A stretch of DNA of 11,788 nucleotides from Euperipatoides rowelli (lineage: Eukaryota > Onychophora > Udeonychophora > Euonychophora > Peripatopsidae): NCBI GenBank assembly GCA_003024985.2, contig PXIH01S0000029.1. One strand, given 5' to 3'. Under the pieces are notes generated by a model. The model searched no databases and had not been told where the DNA came from. It saw nothing but the letters and a program-made list of their open reading frames with translations. This document shows, piece after piece, positions 1 to 8,170 of this stretch. Numbering within the stretch: position 1 is the first letter of the stretch; each line of letters begins with the position of its first letter. Made by a program: the position numbers and the translations under genes.

Positions 1-1
1 T

Positions 2-368
2 TGACAATAAATAGAACAAAAAATAATAATTAAGCTTTTTTCTGTTATAGATTTTGCAATATAGAACAATGTATTATCTGGCCTTACTGGAAATACATGC
101 GAAAGTAATGCCCGACTTTTATAAATATGACAAAAGAATAAAATGTGTTTGTTAGAATTTTTTATTCTTTATATCATGAAATTCTTGACAATAAATAGAA
201 CAAAAATAATAATTAAGCTTTTTTCTATTTGTTATATTATATTTTGCAATATATAACAATGTATTATTCCTGACAATAAATAGAACAAAAATAATAATTA
301 AGTTTTTTTCTATTTGTTATATATTTTGCAATATATAACAATTCCTGACAATAAATAGAACATAAATA
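2..368. repeat. Short AT-rich tandem array, unit about 75-85 bp
   Basis: A unit beginning TGACAATAAATAGAAC recurs at 2, 186, 271 and 346. The copies at 186-270 and 271-345 are directly adjacent (85 and 75 bp). The first copy (about 2-78) is separated from the second by roughly 105 bp of unrelated sequence, and the last copy is cut short at about 368. Each full copy continues with an AATAATAATTAAG stretch, a T-run and then a palindromic segment ending TATATAACAAT. The copies are nearly identical, so the amplification looks recent. The array touches the window edge and may continue upstream. It could be a minisatellite or the internal repeat of a larger mobile element. Confidence 0.88.
314..341. 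repeat. Perfect palindrome inside the tandem unit
   Basis: TTGTTATATA (314-323) and TATATAACAA (332-341) are exact reverse complements around an 8-base spacer, giving a 10-bp stem. The same arms appear less perfectly in the copy at 186-270, where the left arm has a short insertion, and in altered form in the first copy. The hairpin is therefore part of the repeated unit. Confidence 0.8.
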
Positions 369-444
369 TGTGTAATCATTTCATTATTATACATATTTGG
401 AAACTTTTATACAGAGGATTCGATGAGTCGTAAAAATTACGAAC

Positions 445-479
445 GCGACCGCTCATGTTAAAATTTTGACCACGGTCGC
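445..479. repeat. Small GC-rich inverted repeat
   Basis: GCGACCG (445-451) and CGGTCGC (473-479) are exact reverse complements with a 21-base spacer. The outer flanks (CGAAC and GCTCG) pair only with a bulge. The patch is notably CpG-rich for this window. It could be the degraded end of a mobile element, but no target duplication is visible. Confidence 0.5.
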
Positions 480-513
480 TCGAAGGTTAAGTAATAATAA
501 AAAAAGTGTCAGC

Positions 514-619
514 TGCCACAGTAATATTTGTCGCATAAGCACAATTTACAACCAAATATTCGCCGAAAGAAATGGACCTAATGGCCGCCTAATGTCTGCC
601 ACAGTAAAATTTATCATAT
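514..619. repeat. Imperfect 23-bp direct repeat
   Basis: Two copies start TGCCACAGTAA, at 514-536 and 597-619, and match at about 19 of 23 positions. They lie in the less AT-rich patch at 420-655. A 62-codon frame (466-654, plus) spans both copies. It has no recognisable domain, so I do not call it a gene. Confidence 0.45.
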
Positions 620-920
620 GTTTTATGTGCTATAATAATTCATTTCCAAGATAAAAATAGATTTAAAACTCACTTTATTATAATTTATCATCAATTGATA
701 TATTTTAGACGTGTACTAATTTATTTTCATACTAAAAAAATAAATAAATTAGAGATTATTTTGGTACCAAAATCTACGAATGGTTGGAGGAGGAGCATGA
801 AAATTCACTTGATTATATTTGTTATTAATATTTGCACAGGGATAAATCATGTTATTAATATTTGGACATATACATTTTTTTCATGATGTAGTGCAGTAAC
901 AGGAGGGAAAAAATGTACCC

Positions 921-1229
921 TTTTCTAGACGTGCCGTTAAAACTCCGAATGTCTTAATCACATTTTCAAGATGGCTAGCAGTTTTTTTTTTATATTTACA
1001 GCCCTAACCCTTACCCTAACCCTGAACCCTAACTCCAACTACGTATTAAACCCACTTTTCCCCAACCCTATGATGATGAAGGGGTGAAATAATTCATTTT
1101 TGATCGATTTTGATAATTTTGATCCAACATCCGAAAAACTACCGTAATGACAAAATTGTGTGCGCAGATGTTAAAAACGTGGTAAAATGTGATTAAGATA
1201 TCGGAGTTTTAACCGCTCCTTTTTCTAGA
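921..1229. mobile_element. 291-bp MITE with target duplication and telomere-like core
   Basis: The element proper is 930-1220. The left end (about 930-966) and the reverse complement of the right end (about 1184-1220) share GTTAAAACTCCGA, a short mismatched stretch with a 1-base indel, and TCTTAATCACATTTT, giving inverted repeats of about 36 bp. The 9-mer TTTTCTAGA directly flanks both sides (921-929 and 1221-1229), as a target-site duplication would. A 9-bp duplication suits Mutator-like or Merlin-like elements. An 8-bp reading would suit hAT or P, but the ends lack the CAG expected of hAT, so the superfamily is unassigned. There is no transposase frame, so it must move with proteins supplied elsewhere. 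The interior holds a CCCTAA-type tract. Confidence 0.85.
1002..1038 (+). repeat. Degenerate telomere-like CCCTAA repeats inside the MITE
   Basis: The tract reads as consecutive units CCCTAA, CCCTTA, CCCTAA, CCCTGAA, CCCTAA and CTCCAA, then fades into C-rich sequence to about 1067. The unit is the complement of TTAGGG, the telomere repeat of most animals outside the insects. The tract lies well inside both inverted repeats, so it travels with the element and does not mark a chromosome end. Confidence 0.85.
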
Positions 1230-1322
1230 TTCACTGCAGTGAGAGAAGATGAGGCTAAAAAAAAATATGAGGGCAATTTATCACTACTTCCATTCTCTGA
1301 AAATCAAGTTAAAAATACATGA

Positions 1323-2254
1323 CTCCAACCGTCCAATTTAAATATGCCAATGCTTGTGTCTAATTATATTTTACTTCCAATATTGAAAAAAAATTACATT
1401 TTTTCATTATCATCAGTTAATCACTTCCGGAGTTACAAACTTATTTTCACTCATTGTGCAATTTGTACAAATCCCATTAGAGCTGGCAGTGACAAAATTT
1501 TCAAAATATAAAGATGGACATAAAAGTTTTTTCCATATTCTTGAAATACACAGTAATTAATTATTTTGTTCTATTCCTTTCATGCAAGTATCCCATTCAC
1601 TCCGTTAATGATAAAGAGAAGTGTAGTAGTATGACAAAAAAGGTACGCAAGATATTATAGTAATTTACTATTTATGCAAGTGGGAAAAAAAATGCATTTA
1701 CAACTGAAAAGTAATGTTACAAAAATGTTGGCTACTTAGACAATATCTATGGAAAAACAATTCTATAACAATTTAAGATTACTAAAAATAAATTCCTCTG
1801 CAATTTTATTTTGAACATTCAATAATAATTTTGATAAATCTAATTCAGTTGTTATAGAATGTTGTGTAATCTGTTTGGCACAGATGACCGCTTCTGAATG
1901 AAAGGATCTACAATATATCATTAAGCAGGCCCAAACTATATCATTTTAGACAGTTTTGAAAGCATCAGTTGGACCTAAAGGATCANATATTGAATCATAA
2001 TTACAGGAGAAATAATTTCAATATTAACAATTCATTGCGTTTAAGTTAGGAATTTACTTCAGAATTGTCAAGCCTGAATTAATGAATATTTCATTTTGTT
2101 ATTGTAAAAAGGAAAAATAACAACAATTCTTTCACAAGAAAGTTGGTAACCTTCAAGTATCTTCAATTTTATGCATGTTTCTTTCTATCTAATTATATAA
2201 TGTCTCAGTAATAATCCTGTGTAGGGGCAAACAACAGGAGTGCACATCTACACA
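1323..2254. other. AT-rich stretch, no gene seen
   Basis: I see no convincing frame, RNA gene or transposon end here. The only structure is an inverted repeat: ATTCTATAACAA at 1760-1771 and its exact reverse complement at 1849-1860, 77 bases apart. The assembly has one ambiguous base at 1985. Confidence 0.6.
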
Positions 2255-2284
2255 GTCACTTAGAAGTCCAAGCTTCATAGTGAC
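2255..2284. repeat. Imperfect hairpin
   Basis: GTCACT (2255-2260) pairs with AGTGAC (2279-2284), and inside that GAAG pairs with CTTC. Two mismatched positions lie between the stems and the loop is 6 bases. It sits 10 bases upstream of the G13 run. No function is evident. Confidence 0.45.
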
Positions 2285-2293
2285 CACAAAACA

Positions 2294-2306
2294 GGGGGGG
2301 GGGGGG
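2294..2306 (+). repeat. G13 homopolymer
   Basis: Thirteen consecutive G residues in otherwise AT-rich DNA. The length is probably variable between individuals and prone to sequencing error. Confidence 0.9.
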
Positions 2307-3155
2307 TTGTCTGCTGTCCTATGTAGTGGATATTTTAAAATTAATGAAAATTTTGACCACATTCAGTTTTCTACATTACACTTGACATAAAAAGAAAACA
2401 TATTTGTCTTAAAAATGAGGCATTATTTCTATTTTTTTTAAGGAGACCCCAAATCATAGCTATTCCTTTGATCATATACAATTAAAATTATGCTACAATC
2501 ATATTATGCTATTTTTTTCCCCATTGGAGCAAAATGGTCACAGACTATTTTTATGAATGTAAATGCAAGAATACAATTTTCTTAGTATTTTATATTTTTA
2601 ACAATAAAAAATAAGCTAAATAAAATAGATTACAGATAGGAGCTAAACAACATAATTTTCTTATTATACTTAATTAATCCTAATATCAAGATGCATATCT
2701 CCTAGGCTCTCTTCTATCTCAAATGTGCTTATATAGAAATTAATAATATCTACAGTATGTGTGTAGTGGTGTGTCTAATGTTGAACTCTAATAGAACATT
2801 AAAAATGTTTCTCTAGTTCTGGTTCTAATATTTTTTTTGTTTCTCTTCATGCTTTTGCTGCCTAAATTGATTATCTATCATCAGGTACAAAACACAAATT
2901 TAACAACACTTTTTACTTAAATGTTTTTTTCAATGCTAGGTCTTAATAAATGTAAAAAGTACATTTAATGATTAGAAACTTGAGTGCAGTCATATAATCA
3001 TCATCAAGCCAAATATTTTTTCCTGCATTTCATTTCAAGATAAGCAGTGAAACATATTTTTCAGAGACATGACACACACAAAAAAAAGCCTGAAACTTTG
3101 TGTTTCACCTCCAAATTAGATTGAATCCAATAAAAACAAATGTGTGCTTTTGTAT
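2307..3155. other. AT-rich stretch, no gene seen
   Basis: Low-complexity A/T-rich sequence with short T-runs. I see no coding frame with convincing composition, no tRNA-like boxes and no inverted terminal repeats. It looks intergenic or intronic. Confidence 0.6.
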
Positions 3156-3315
3156 AAAAAAAAAAAAAAATCATCAAAATTTACTTGACTGTAAATCATG
3201 GAGGAAATACTAGTGACACCTAAATTAGAGAAATCAAATTATAAAAAATTAAAAAAAAAAAAAAATAAGTCTATTGATATATAAAACAAAAATCAGCAAA
3301 AAAAAAAAAAAAAAA
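3156..3315 (+). repeat. Cluster of three long A-runs
   Basis: A15 at 3156-3170, A15 at 3251-3265 and A18 at 3298-3315 fall within 160 bp, all on the same strand. A16 at 3596-3611 follows further on. Repeated same-strand A tails can mark successive retroposon 3' ends, but I could not find target duplications or a shared body upstream of the runs. Simple slippage is an equal explanation. Confidence 0.7.
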
Positions 3316-3643
3316 CGGTGCTATACAATTTTTCTAAAATCTGTTAATTCTGCATTGAATGCCCCATATTTTTTTTTAATTTTCCACTATTAAAAAACTA
3401 ACCTCTCTAGATATGTTCATCATTAAATTAGGGAATATAATAACTGAAGGAAAGATATAATACAATAATTCTTTCATAACTAGCAGGTATAAGAAAACTA
3501 GTTTAGAGCAAACATACATTTTTTTTAAATGGAACTTTTGAAGTCTTTAGAAATAACTATTTTTCATCCTTGCCCCCAAAAAATGGCTTAAAACTAAAAA
3601 AAAAAAAAAAACTGGGAAGGTCTAAACATCTAGTGTGATCCCA

Positions 3644-3783
3644 TTACCTTGTTTGATAAATAAATAAATTATGTAGTTAAATTTATGTATGTTTATGTTC
3701 TTTTTGTTTTATTTGGCTTATGAATGTAAAAAAGTCTTTAATTTAATTTACCTTGTTTGATAAATAGATAAATAAATAAATAA
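3644..3783 (+). repeat. 19-bp direct repeats with an ATAA-type tail
   Basis: TTACCTTGTTTGATAAATA occurs exactly at 3644-3662 and 3748-3766, 104 bp apart, and each copy runs into ATAAATAAAT. The second tail is longer (to about 3781). An ATAA simple tail after a unique word is common at the 3' ends of some non-LTR retroposons, so these may be two 3' ends or a duplicated end. The body of such an element is not recognisable upstream. Confidence 0.55.
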
Positions 3784-3789
3784 ACCATT

Positions 3790-4379
3790 TTGTTGTAGTT
3801 TGTTTCGCTTGAGGTGTGAAAGTCTGGTGTTCTTGATGCTACGTTTGGGAGGTGTTTGATGAAACTTAGACGGTGAATAAGAAACCATGTTTTCTCAAGA
3901 AAGCTATTAAACTGGTGACCGAGAGGTCTAGTTCAAATGCATACTCATAGTTTTGATAATTATGACAAATGTTTTGTTTACATTTCTATTATGAGTTTAA
4001 ACCATAGGATCAGTAATATTAGAAATTTAGTCATAAAAATTAGTTTCATATCTATAATATGAAAATTATAATATAATATTTGATATACTGTATGTAAATT
4101 ATAAATACAGTACCTCCATTGAGTAAACTTTTCTATAGGTTTTTTTAAGAAGTCATTATAGGTTAATTTTAATAATAATAGACATTTAAATAGAAACACA
4201 ATATTTTTCCCTTTTCATTTTATAGTTAAATATTAATGCTTTTATTTTTTTATTAATTAGATTGGGGAGAGGAGAGAATGTCACAAATATCAACTTTTTT
4301 CATTTATAATGTAAGGCAGTAATTAAATTATTATAACAGAAAGACTTAACAAAATATCTATTACATAAAAGCAAGTTGA
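3790..4379. other. AT-rich stretch, no gene seen
   Basis: The first 140 bases (about 3790-3930) are less AT-rich and hold short mixed-composition frames on both strands, none recognised. The rest is very AT-rich with TATAAT-like repeats near 4050-4110. A 73-codon minus-strand frame at 3978-4199 is dominated by Leu, Ile, Lys and Phe, as expected by chance, and I do not call it. Confidence 0.55.
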
Positions 4380-4657
4380 AAAATCCATTACAATTTTTTT
4401 TTAATAAAATTAATTTTAACTGTGACCAAGATTATAAATATTGATGAAGAGGGAAAAAAAACAATTAAAAATCTAGATGCAAGGAGAAAAGTGCTTTATT
4501 AAATTCAAATGTAAAGAAACAGAATGAAAAGATTGTCTTGGAAGTGCAAACAGAGCTGCGTGAAGCAATTATCTTAAGTAAGAATTGGGTTATAAGAATA
4601 AGAGATAAGTCATTAAATCAGCAACTGCAAGAATGGAAAATTAAAAAAGTATGCTAA
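4380..4657 (+). pseudogene. Possible frameshifted coding fragment
   Basis: Two overlapping plus-strand frames look more coding-like than their surroundings. The first is open at 4380-4499 (stop TAA 4500-4502); its part from 4428 is rich in Asp, Glu, Lys and Arg. The second, in another frame, is open at 4469-4654 (stop TAA 4655-4657), with Glu/Gln/Lys/Arg-rich, helix-like content and two Trp residues. They could be one reading interrupted by a small indel near 4490-4510. A donor-like GTATGC lies at 4649. I recognise no family. It may be a decayed exon, a processed pseudogene piece or chance. Confidence 0.22.
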
Positions 4658-4810
4658 TTATAAATAGAAATAGGCACAGCTAGAATAAACAGATGAATAA
4701 CAACATAGTTCAGACAGAATAAAGCAATTTTATAAAGTTATAATGTATTTATATCAGACTATAAAATACTTTGTAAACTTGCTAGTAAAAATAACCTATA
4801 AAATATATTT

Positions 4811-4826
4811 TTATTATTATTATTAA
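4811..4826 (+). repeat. Short TTA trinucleotide run
   Basis: About five TTA units. They are complementary to the longer TAA array that begins 36 bases downstream, so the two could pair as a hairpin of about 15 bp. Confidence 0.8.
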
Positions 4827-4861
4827 CTATTTTTATCCTACTCCTCTCAATGCCGGTCATC

Positions 4862-4912
<51 letters not shown>
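4862..4912 (+). repeat. (TAA)17 microsatellite
   Basis: Seventeen uninterrupted TAA units. The purity suggests a young and probably polymorphic locus. It lies 66 bases upstream of the left end of the Harbinger-like element. Confidence 0.97.
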
Positions 4913-4914
<2 letters not shown>

Positions 4915-5093
4915 GTCTCTGTTGTAGTACAGTAATTGAAAGACATAATAGCCTCAGTGACAGAAACATAGTTTTTTAGGCTGGCACTCCACTGGACGAT
5001 ACGGTGCGTGATGGTGACTCCCGCCAACGCTAAAACCTTTTAAAGGACATAAATTTCATTGAGATGTGCTACACTGGAAGCACATTGGTTTTA

Positions 5094-5113
5094 CGTTGAC
5101 CTGCGTTGACCTA
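5094..5113 (+). repeat. Tandem subterminal decamer
   Basis: ACGTTGACCT and GCGTTGACCT lie back to back about 115 bp inside the left end of the Harbinger-like element, followed by a third partial match (ACGGTGA). Repeated subterminal words are often transposase-binding sites in DNA transposons. That role is an inference here. Confidence 0.5.
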
Positions 5114-5651
5114 CGGTGATTTTCGGAGGAAATAAATATAGAGCTAGCTTTAAAAATTATGCATCAACTCGTGGTGAAACCACACCAAATACAACGCAAG
5201 GATTGGTCATCTTATATTTTCTGTTTCTGTCTGACATCTTGCTTTCTTATTAAAAAAAAATAAAAGTAATTATTTTTGAATAAAATGCCTACACTTATGA
5301 ATAAAATAGATAACGAATTAAGAATTGTCTAAAAAGTATATTTTCTTATTTATTTACCAGTTTTTTTCCCCCCATTCAATAAAAAAATAAACACTGGAGA
5401 ACATTATTGCAAGATCTACCTACAGTATATTTAAGCTGATGATGTAAAGATGAGTTTGATTCCCTACCAACTATATCAGCTATTGTACAACTTTATAAAT
5501 GTTTATTTACGAATAATTACTGTATATTTAATATGTTTAGACTTTTACTTGACATTTTATGATATTTAAATTATTTTTTACTTTCTAATCTTGAATGAAG
5601 CAATTGTAAAGTAGCCAACACTATACAAAAAAGCGCACGGTTGATTTTTTT

Positions 5652-5684
5652 CTTCTCAATACTTATTGAGAAGTATTGAGAAGT
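5652..5684. repeat. 13-bp stem hairpin with tandem decamer
   Basis: TTCTCAATACTT (5653-5664) and AAGTATTGAGAA (5671-5682) are exact reverse complements around a 6-base loop, and one more pair extends the stem to 13 bp. The right side is also a perfect tandem ATTGAGAAGT pair (5665-5674 and 5675-5684), so replication slippage on an existing palindrome may have made it. It lies inside the Harbinger-like element. Confidence 0.85.
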
Positions 5685-6069
5685 AAAAAATATTTGATAA
5701 TCAGGTTTAATTAACCAAAGGTTCCACTTTGTTTTATTTTATTTCAATCTTTAAAGTTTATGTAGCCAACAAAATTACACGTATATATAAATTGTGGAAT
5801 TGACCAGCTGTAACTCGTATTTGGTTAAGGGATGACCAGCAAACTCAGTAAAAGGGCTAAACAAGCAAGTTATGTTACCTTCATCTTCTTGTGTGGATTG
5901 TAAATAATGAAGGTGCAGCCAGTTATGTATCCAAAAAGCAGGTGATACCCCCAAATTTAAAAAATACCGCGCGGTAACGCACATTGTATGTGACACCAAT
6001 TTTATTTTCACCTGTAATTTGACTGAAGGCAACGCGAGTCATCGTCACGTACCGTATCGTCCAGCCTTA

Positions 6070-6732
6070 TACCATTAAAATATTTACAAAATAATTAACT
6101 ATAAAATGCATTATAAAGGACAAATAATTATTCTCAAGTATTTATGAAAAAATACTTTATAAGGTATTTAAAAACAAAATTGTACAAAAACTACTACGGT
6201 TTGGAAATATGCTTACATGCTCATAAAATCTTGAGCTATATATACAAGTTAATGGTATTCATAAAATGATTCTTAAAGAACGCTAAATTTAAGCGTTGAA
6301 CATTTTACCTATACTACCGATTCAATAATCTTTATGCTATTTTTTTGGTTATTGATAATGAATAAAATTACCGAAGAGTACTGAATATATTATTTTTGCT
6401 AAAAAAAATAATCAAGGAATCCGTAGTTATATTTTATTATAAATATACAATCACAAAATATTAAAATTTAAAATATATTAAATCACGAATATAGTAGCCT
6501 ATACATTAAAAAGCAAAACAGAAATAAAATACCGAATATTATTATTAATTAAATTTTTACTTAAAAAAAAAGTGTTCATGCTATTCATTGTATATTGTGA
6601 GCATAAAATGTTACATTTACTGTAGCATCGTGTGCTGGTTATTGACTAATTTGACTAGTACAGTTTATTGATATTCATTGACATAAGTTTTTTATTGTCC
6701 AAGTTTTAGCCTTCAAGTCTGCACAGTGACAT
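6070..6732. other. AT-rich stretch, no gene seen
   Basis: Follows the right flank of the Harbinger-like element. It is extremely AT-rich with scattered TACCGA words (near 6315, 6370 and 6533). I see no coding frame, RNA gene or transposon end. Confidence 0.6.
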
Positions 6733-6858
6733 ATGGAAGCACTTCCAATTCGAAGTGACTTAAGAAGGATCCCAAGAGATTATCAACAAAACTTTAGTTT
6801 ATTGTCGACTCTGTTTTTTTTCCTCTTAGATTTTGTGCAGGATGAAGCTGGGAAATAG
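6733..6858 (+). other. 41-codon frame of mixed composition, unassigned
   Basis: An ATG-to-TAG frame in one of the less AT-rich patches of the window. The first 20 residues are polar and Arg-rich (starting MEALPIRSDL), followed by a Leu/Phe-rich segment from a T-run. That T-run followed by CCTCTTAG (about 6813-6829) also makes a good splice-acceptor pattern, so part of the frame may be intron. I recognise no family, and the length is well within chance expectation. Confidence 0.15.
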
Positions 6859-8062
6859 AATCCATATAATCAAGCAGTAGTTTGCTCTTCTAGTTGTCCT
6901 TTTTTTTTCATAAATAAATATCAAGGAAAATGTACAAAGTATGTTTATAATATTTTTCTTTCTTTTCTTTTTTGTTAAAAAAAATAGCTTAATTTTAATA
7001 ATTTAATCAAAAAACTTAAATAATTTAAAAGTCAAAATTTATTATTAAAATAAAAACATAAATTTACAAGAATTTAAAATTTTAAAAGAGAGAACAATAG
7101 CCTAAATTTATCTTATCTTTGTAAAGTGTAAATAATGTGACAAACTAATAATTATTTACAAGTAACTAGCCTATATTGTTTGTTTATTTTATTTTTAATA
7201 AAGCATGATGGAAAATATTTATTTTAAAAGTTTTTTTTTTTTTAATAAAGTGTAAAGTATAATATTTCTGTTATGATGTTTATTTTTAGTTAAGTTCAAA
7301 TCCGTAATTATCGATTCGATAATGAATAAGCTAAGAATTTTGGTTACCGTAATGATTTTTTTTGTACCAATGTTAACGCTACTAAATTTATCATAAACAA
7401 ATGAAATTAACGATTAAGTATAAATGTATACTTCGTATATAAAAATGTCATCGGTTAACTTAGCCTCCATCAACAGAATTTCACTATAGTATTGATTTTA
7501 TTTTAATACATTTTATTTTTGCGAACCATTGATAAGATTCAGTAGCCTACATCATCATTTAGATTTCACCACAAGGTAGTATAGTATTAAATTGCTTTTA
7601 ACAATGCATGCTTCTATCTCCACCTAACTACCAGTAAATATATTTCAAATGCTTGTCAAGTCATGTGTCCAAGCAAAGAAAGGCATTTTTAGTTGAATTT
7701 TTCACATTTTTATTACAAAATTAAAATAATTCTTATTCACATTAAGAGTTTTGCCTGGAAGTTCCAGACTTTGTATAAATCTTAACCCAAATGATTATAC
7801 AGCCAACTTTAAATAACAGGTCTTCCATAATATTGGAAATTAAATCCTTCTATTCTAGAGCCAAATTTCAGCTTTGAAACATAGAACAGTTATGAATGTA
7901 ATTGTTGGTTAGGTGCCTTTCAATCAATCGCTGCAGAACAGCATTGGTCTCCAACCATGTTGTGCTATGTTCTAGAGGCAAAATTGTCCTCTATTGCTTA
8001 AATTTTAATTTGATTGGTATTTGAGTTCTACTTAAATTTTTACTATTAGACAATAATTAGCA
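6859..8062. other. AT-rich stretch, no gene seen
   Basis: Very AT-rich, with long T and A runs near 6900-7080 and 7230-7245. The one exact structure is a 17-base palindrome, ATTATCGA-T-TCGATAAT, at 7307-7323. The less AT-rich part at 7740-7980 holds only short frames with no recognisable content. Confidence 0.6.
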
Positions 8063-8080
8063 CACTGTGAAAAAACTCAA

Positions 8081-8170
8081 ACTGTTAGTAGAAATTTCAA
8101 ACTGTTAGTAGAAAAATCAAACTGTTAGTAGAAAATTCACAGTTAGTATAAAACTCAATGTTAGTAGGCT
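8081..8170 (+). repeat. 20-bp minisatellite
   Basis: Three 20-bp units beginning ACTGTTAGTAGAAA follow one another at 8081-8100, 8101-8120 and 8121-8140. Shortened variants continue with AGTTAGTATAAA (8141 on) and ATGTTAGTAGGCT (to about 8170). A half unit (CACTGTGAAAAAACTCAA) precedes them at 8063-8080. The clean centre and decayed edges are typical of tandem minisatellites. Confidence 0.9.

Larger units (their letters stand above)
900..1322 (+). pseudogene. Possible coding remnant split by the MITE
   Basis: If the MITE and one copy of its duplicated target are removed, a single frame stays open from 900-929 into 1230-1319 and stops at TGA 1320-1322, about 40 codons. An AG splice-acceptor-like end (AACAG at 898-902) lies just before it. 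The residues are mixed and charged, with a Glu/Asp/Lys-rich middle, unlike the Phe/Lys/Ile/Asn-dominated frames around it. I do not recognise a family. A 40-codon open frame is not rare in AT-rich DNA, so this is weak. If it was an exon, the insertion has broken it. Confidence 0.2.
4976..6069. mobile_element. PIF/Harbinger-like element, 1088 bp, TTA duplication
   Basis: The element is 4979-6066. It starts GGCTGG and ends CCAGCC, and TTA lies immediately outside both ends (4976-4978 and 6067-6069). The inner arm ACGATACGGT continues to GACTC and matches about 23 of 27 positions between 4996-5022 and the reverse complement of 6034-6060. Three of the four mismatches are transitions, consistent with ageing. 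The left end has 11 extra bases (4985-4995) that the right end lacks. A 3-bp TWA duplication with GG-starting ends is characteristic of PIF/Harbinger. No intact DDE transposase or Myb-like gene is present. The longest internal frame is an 85-codon minus-strand one at 5775-6032, so the element is non-autonomous. Confidence 0.85.

Noticed and set aside
1-368. CRISPR array
   Set aside because: The units are adjacent without unique spacers, and the DNA is eukaryotic in character.
466-654. 62-codon plus-strand frame
   Set aside because: No recognisable domain. It spans a direct repeat, and its length is expected by chance in this composition.
695-886. 63-codon plus-strand frame
   Set aside because: Ile/Phe/Lys/Asn-dominated residues and no domain. 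An overlapping frame at about 740-830 looks slightly more coding-like but is too short to support.
1002-1038. True chromosome end or fusion point
   Set aside because: The telomere-like tract is short and degenerate and lies within the inverted ends of a MITE, which explains it more simply.
3915-3945. tRNA-like A-box (GTGACCGAGAGGTCTAG) and possible SINE head
   Set aside because: No B-box at a proper distance downstream, no cloverleaf, and no tail or target duplication that fits.
3978-4199. 73-codon minus-strand frame
   Set aside because: Composed mainly of Leu, Ile, Lys and Phe as expected from AT-rich DNA, with no motif or splice support.
6311-7366. Two similar segments near 6311-6376 and 7300-7366
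   Set aside because: The shared run is only about 12 bases (GATAATGAATAA). The rest does not align beyond what AT-rich sequence gives.
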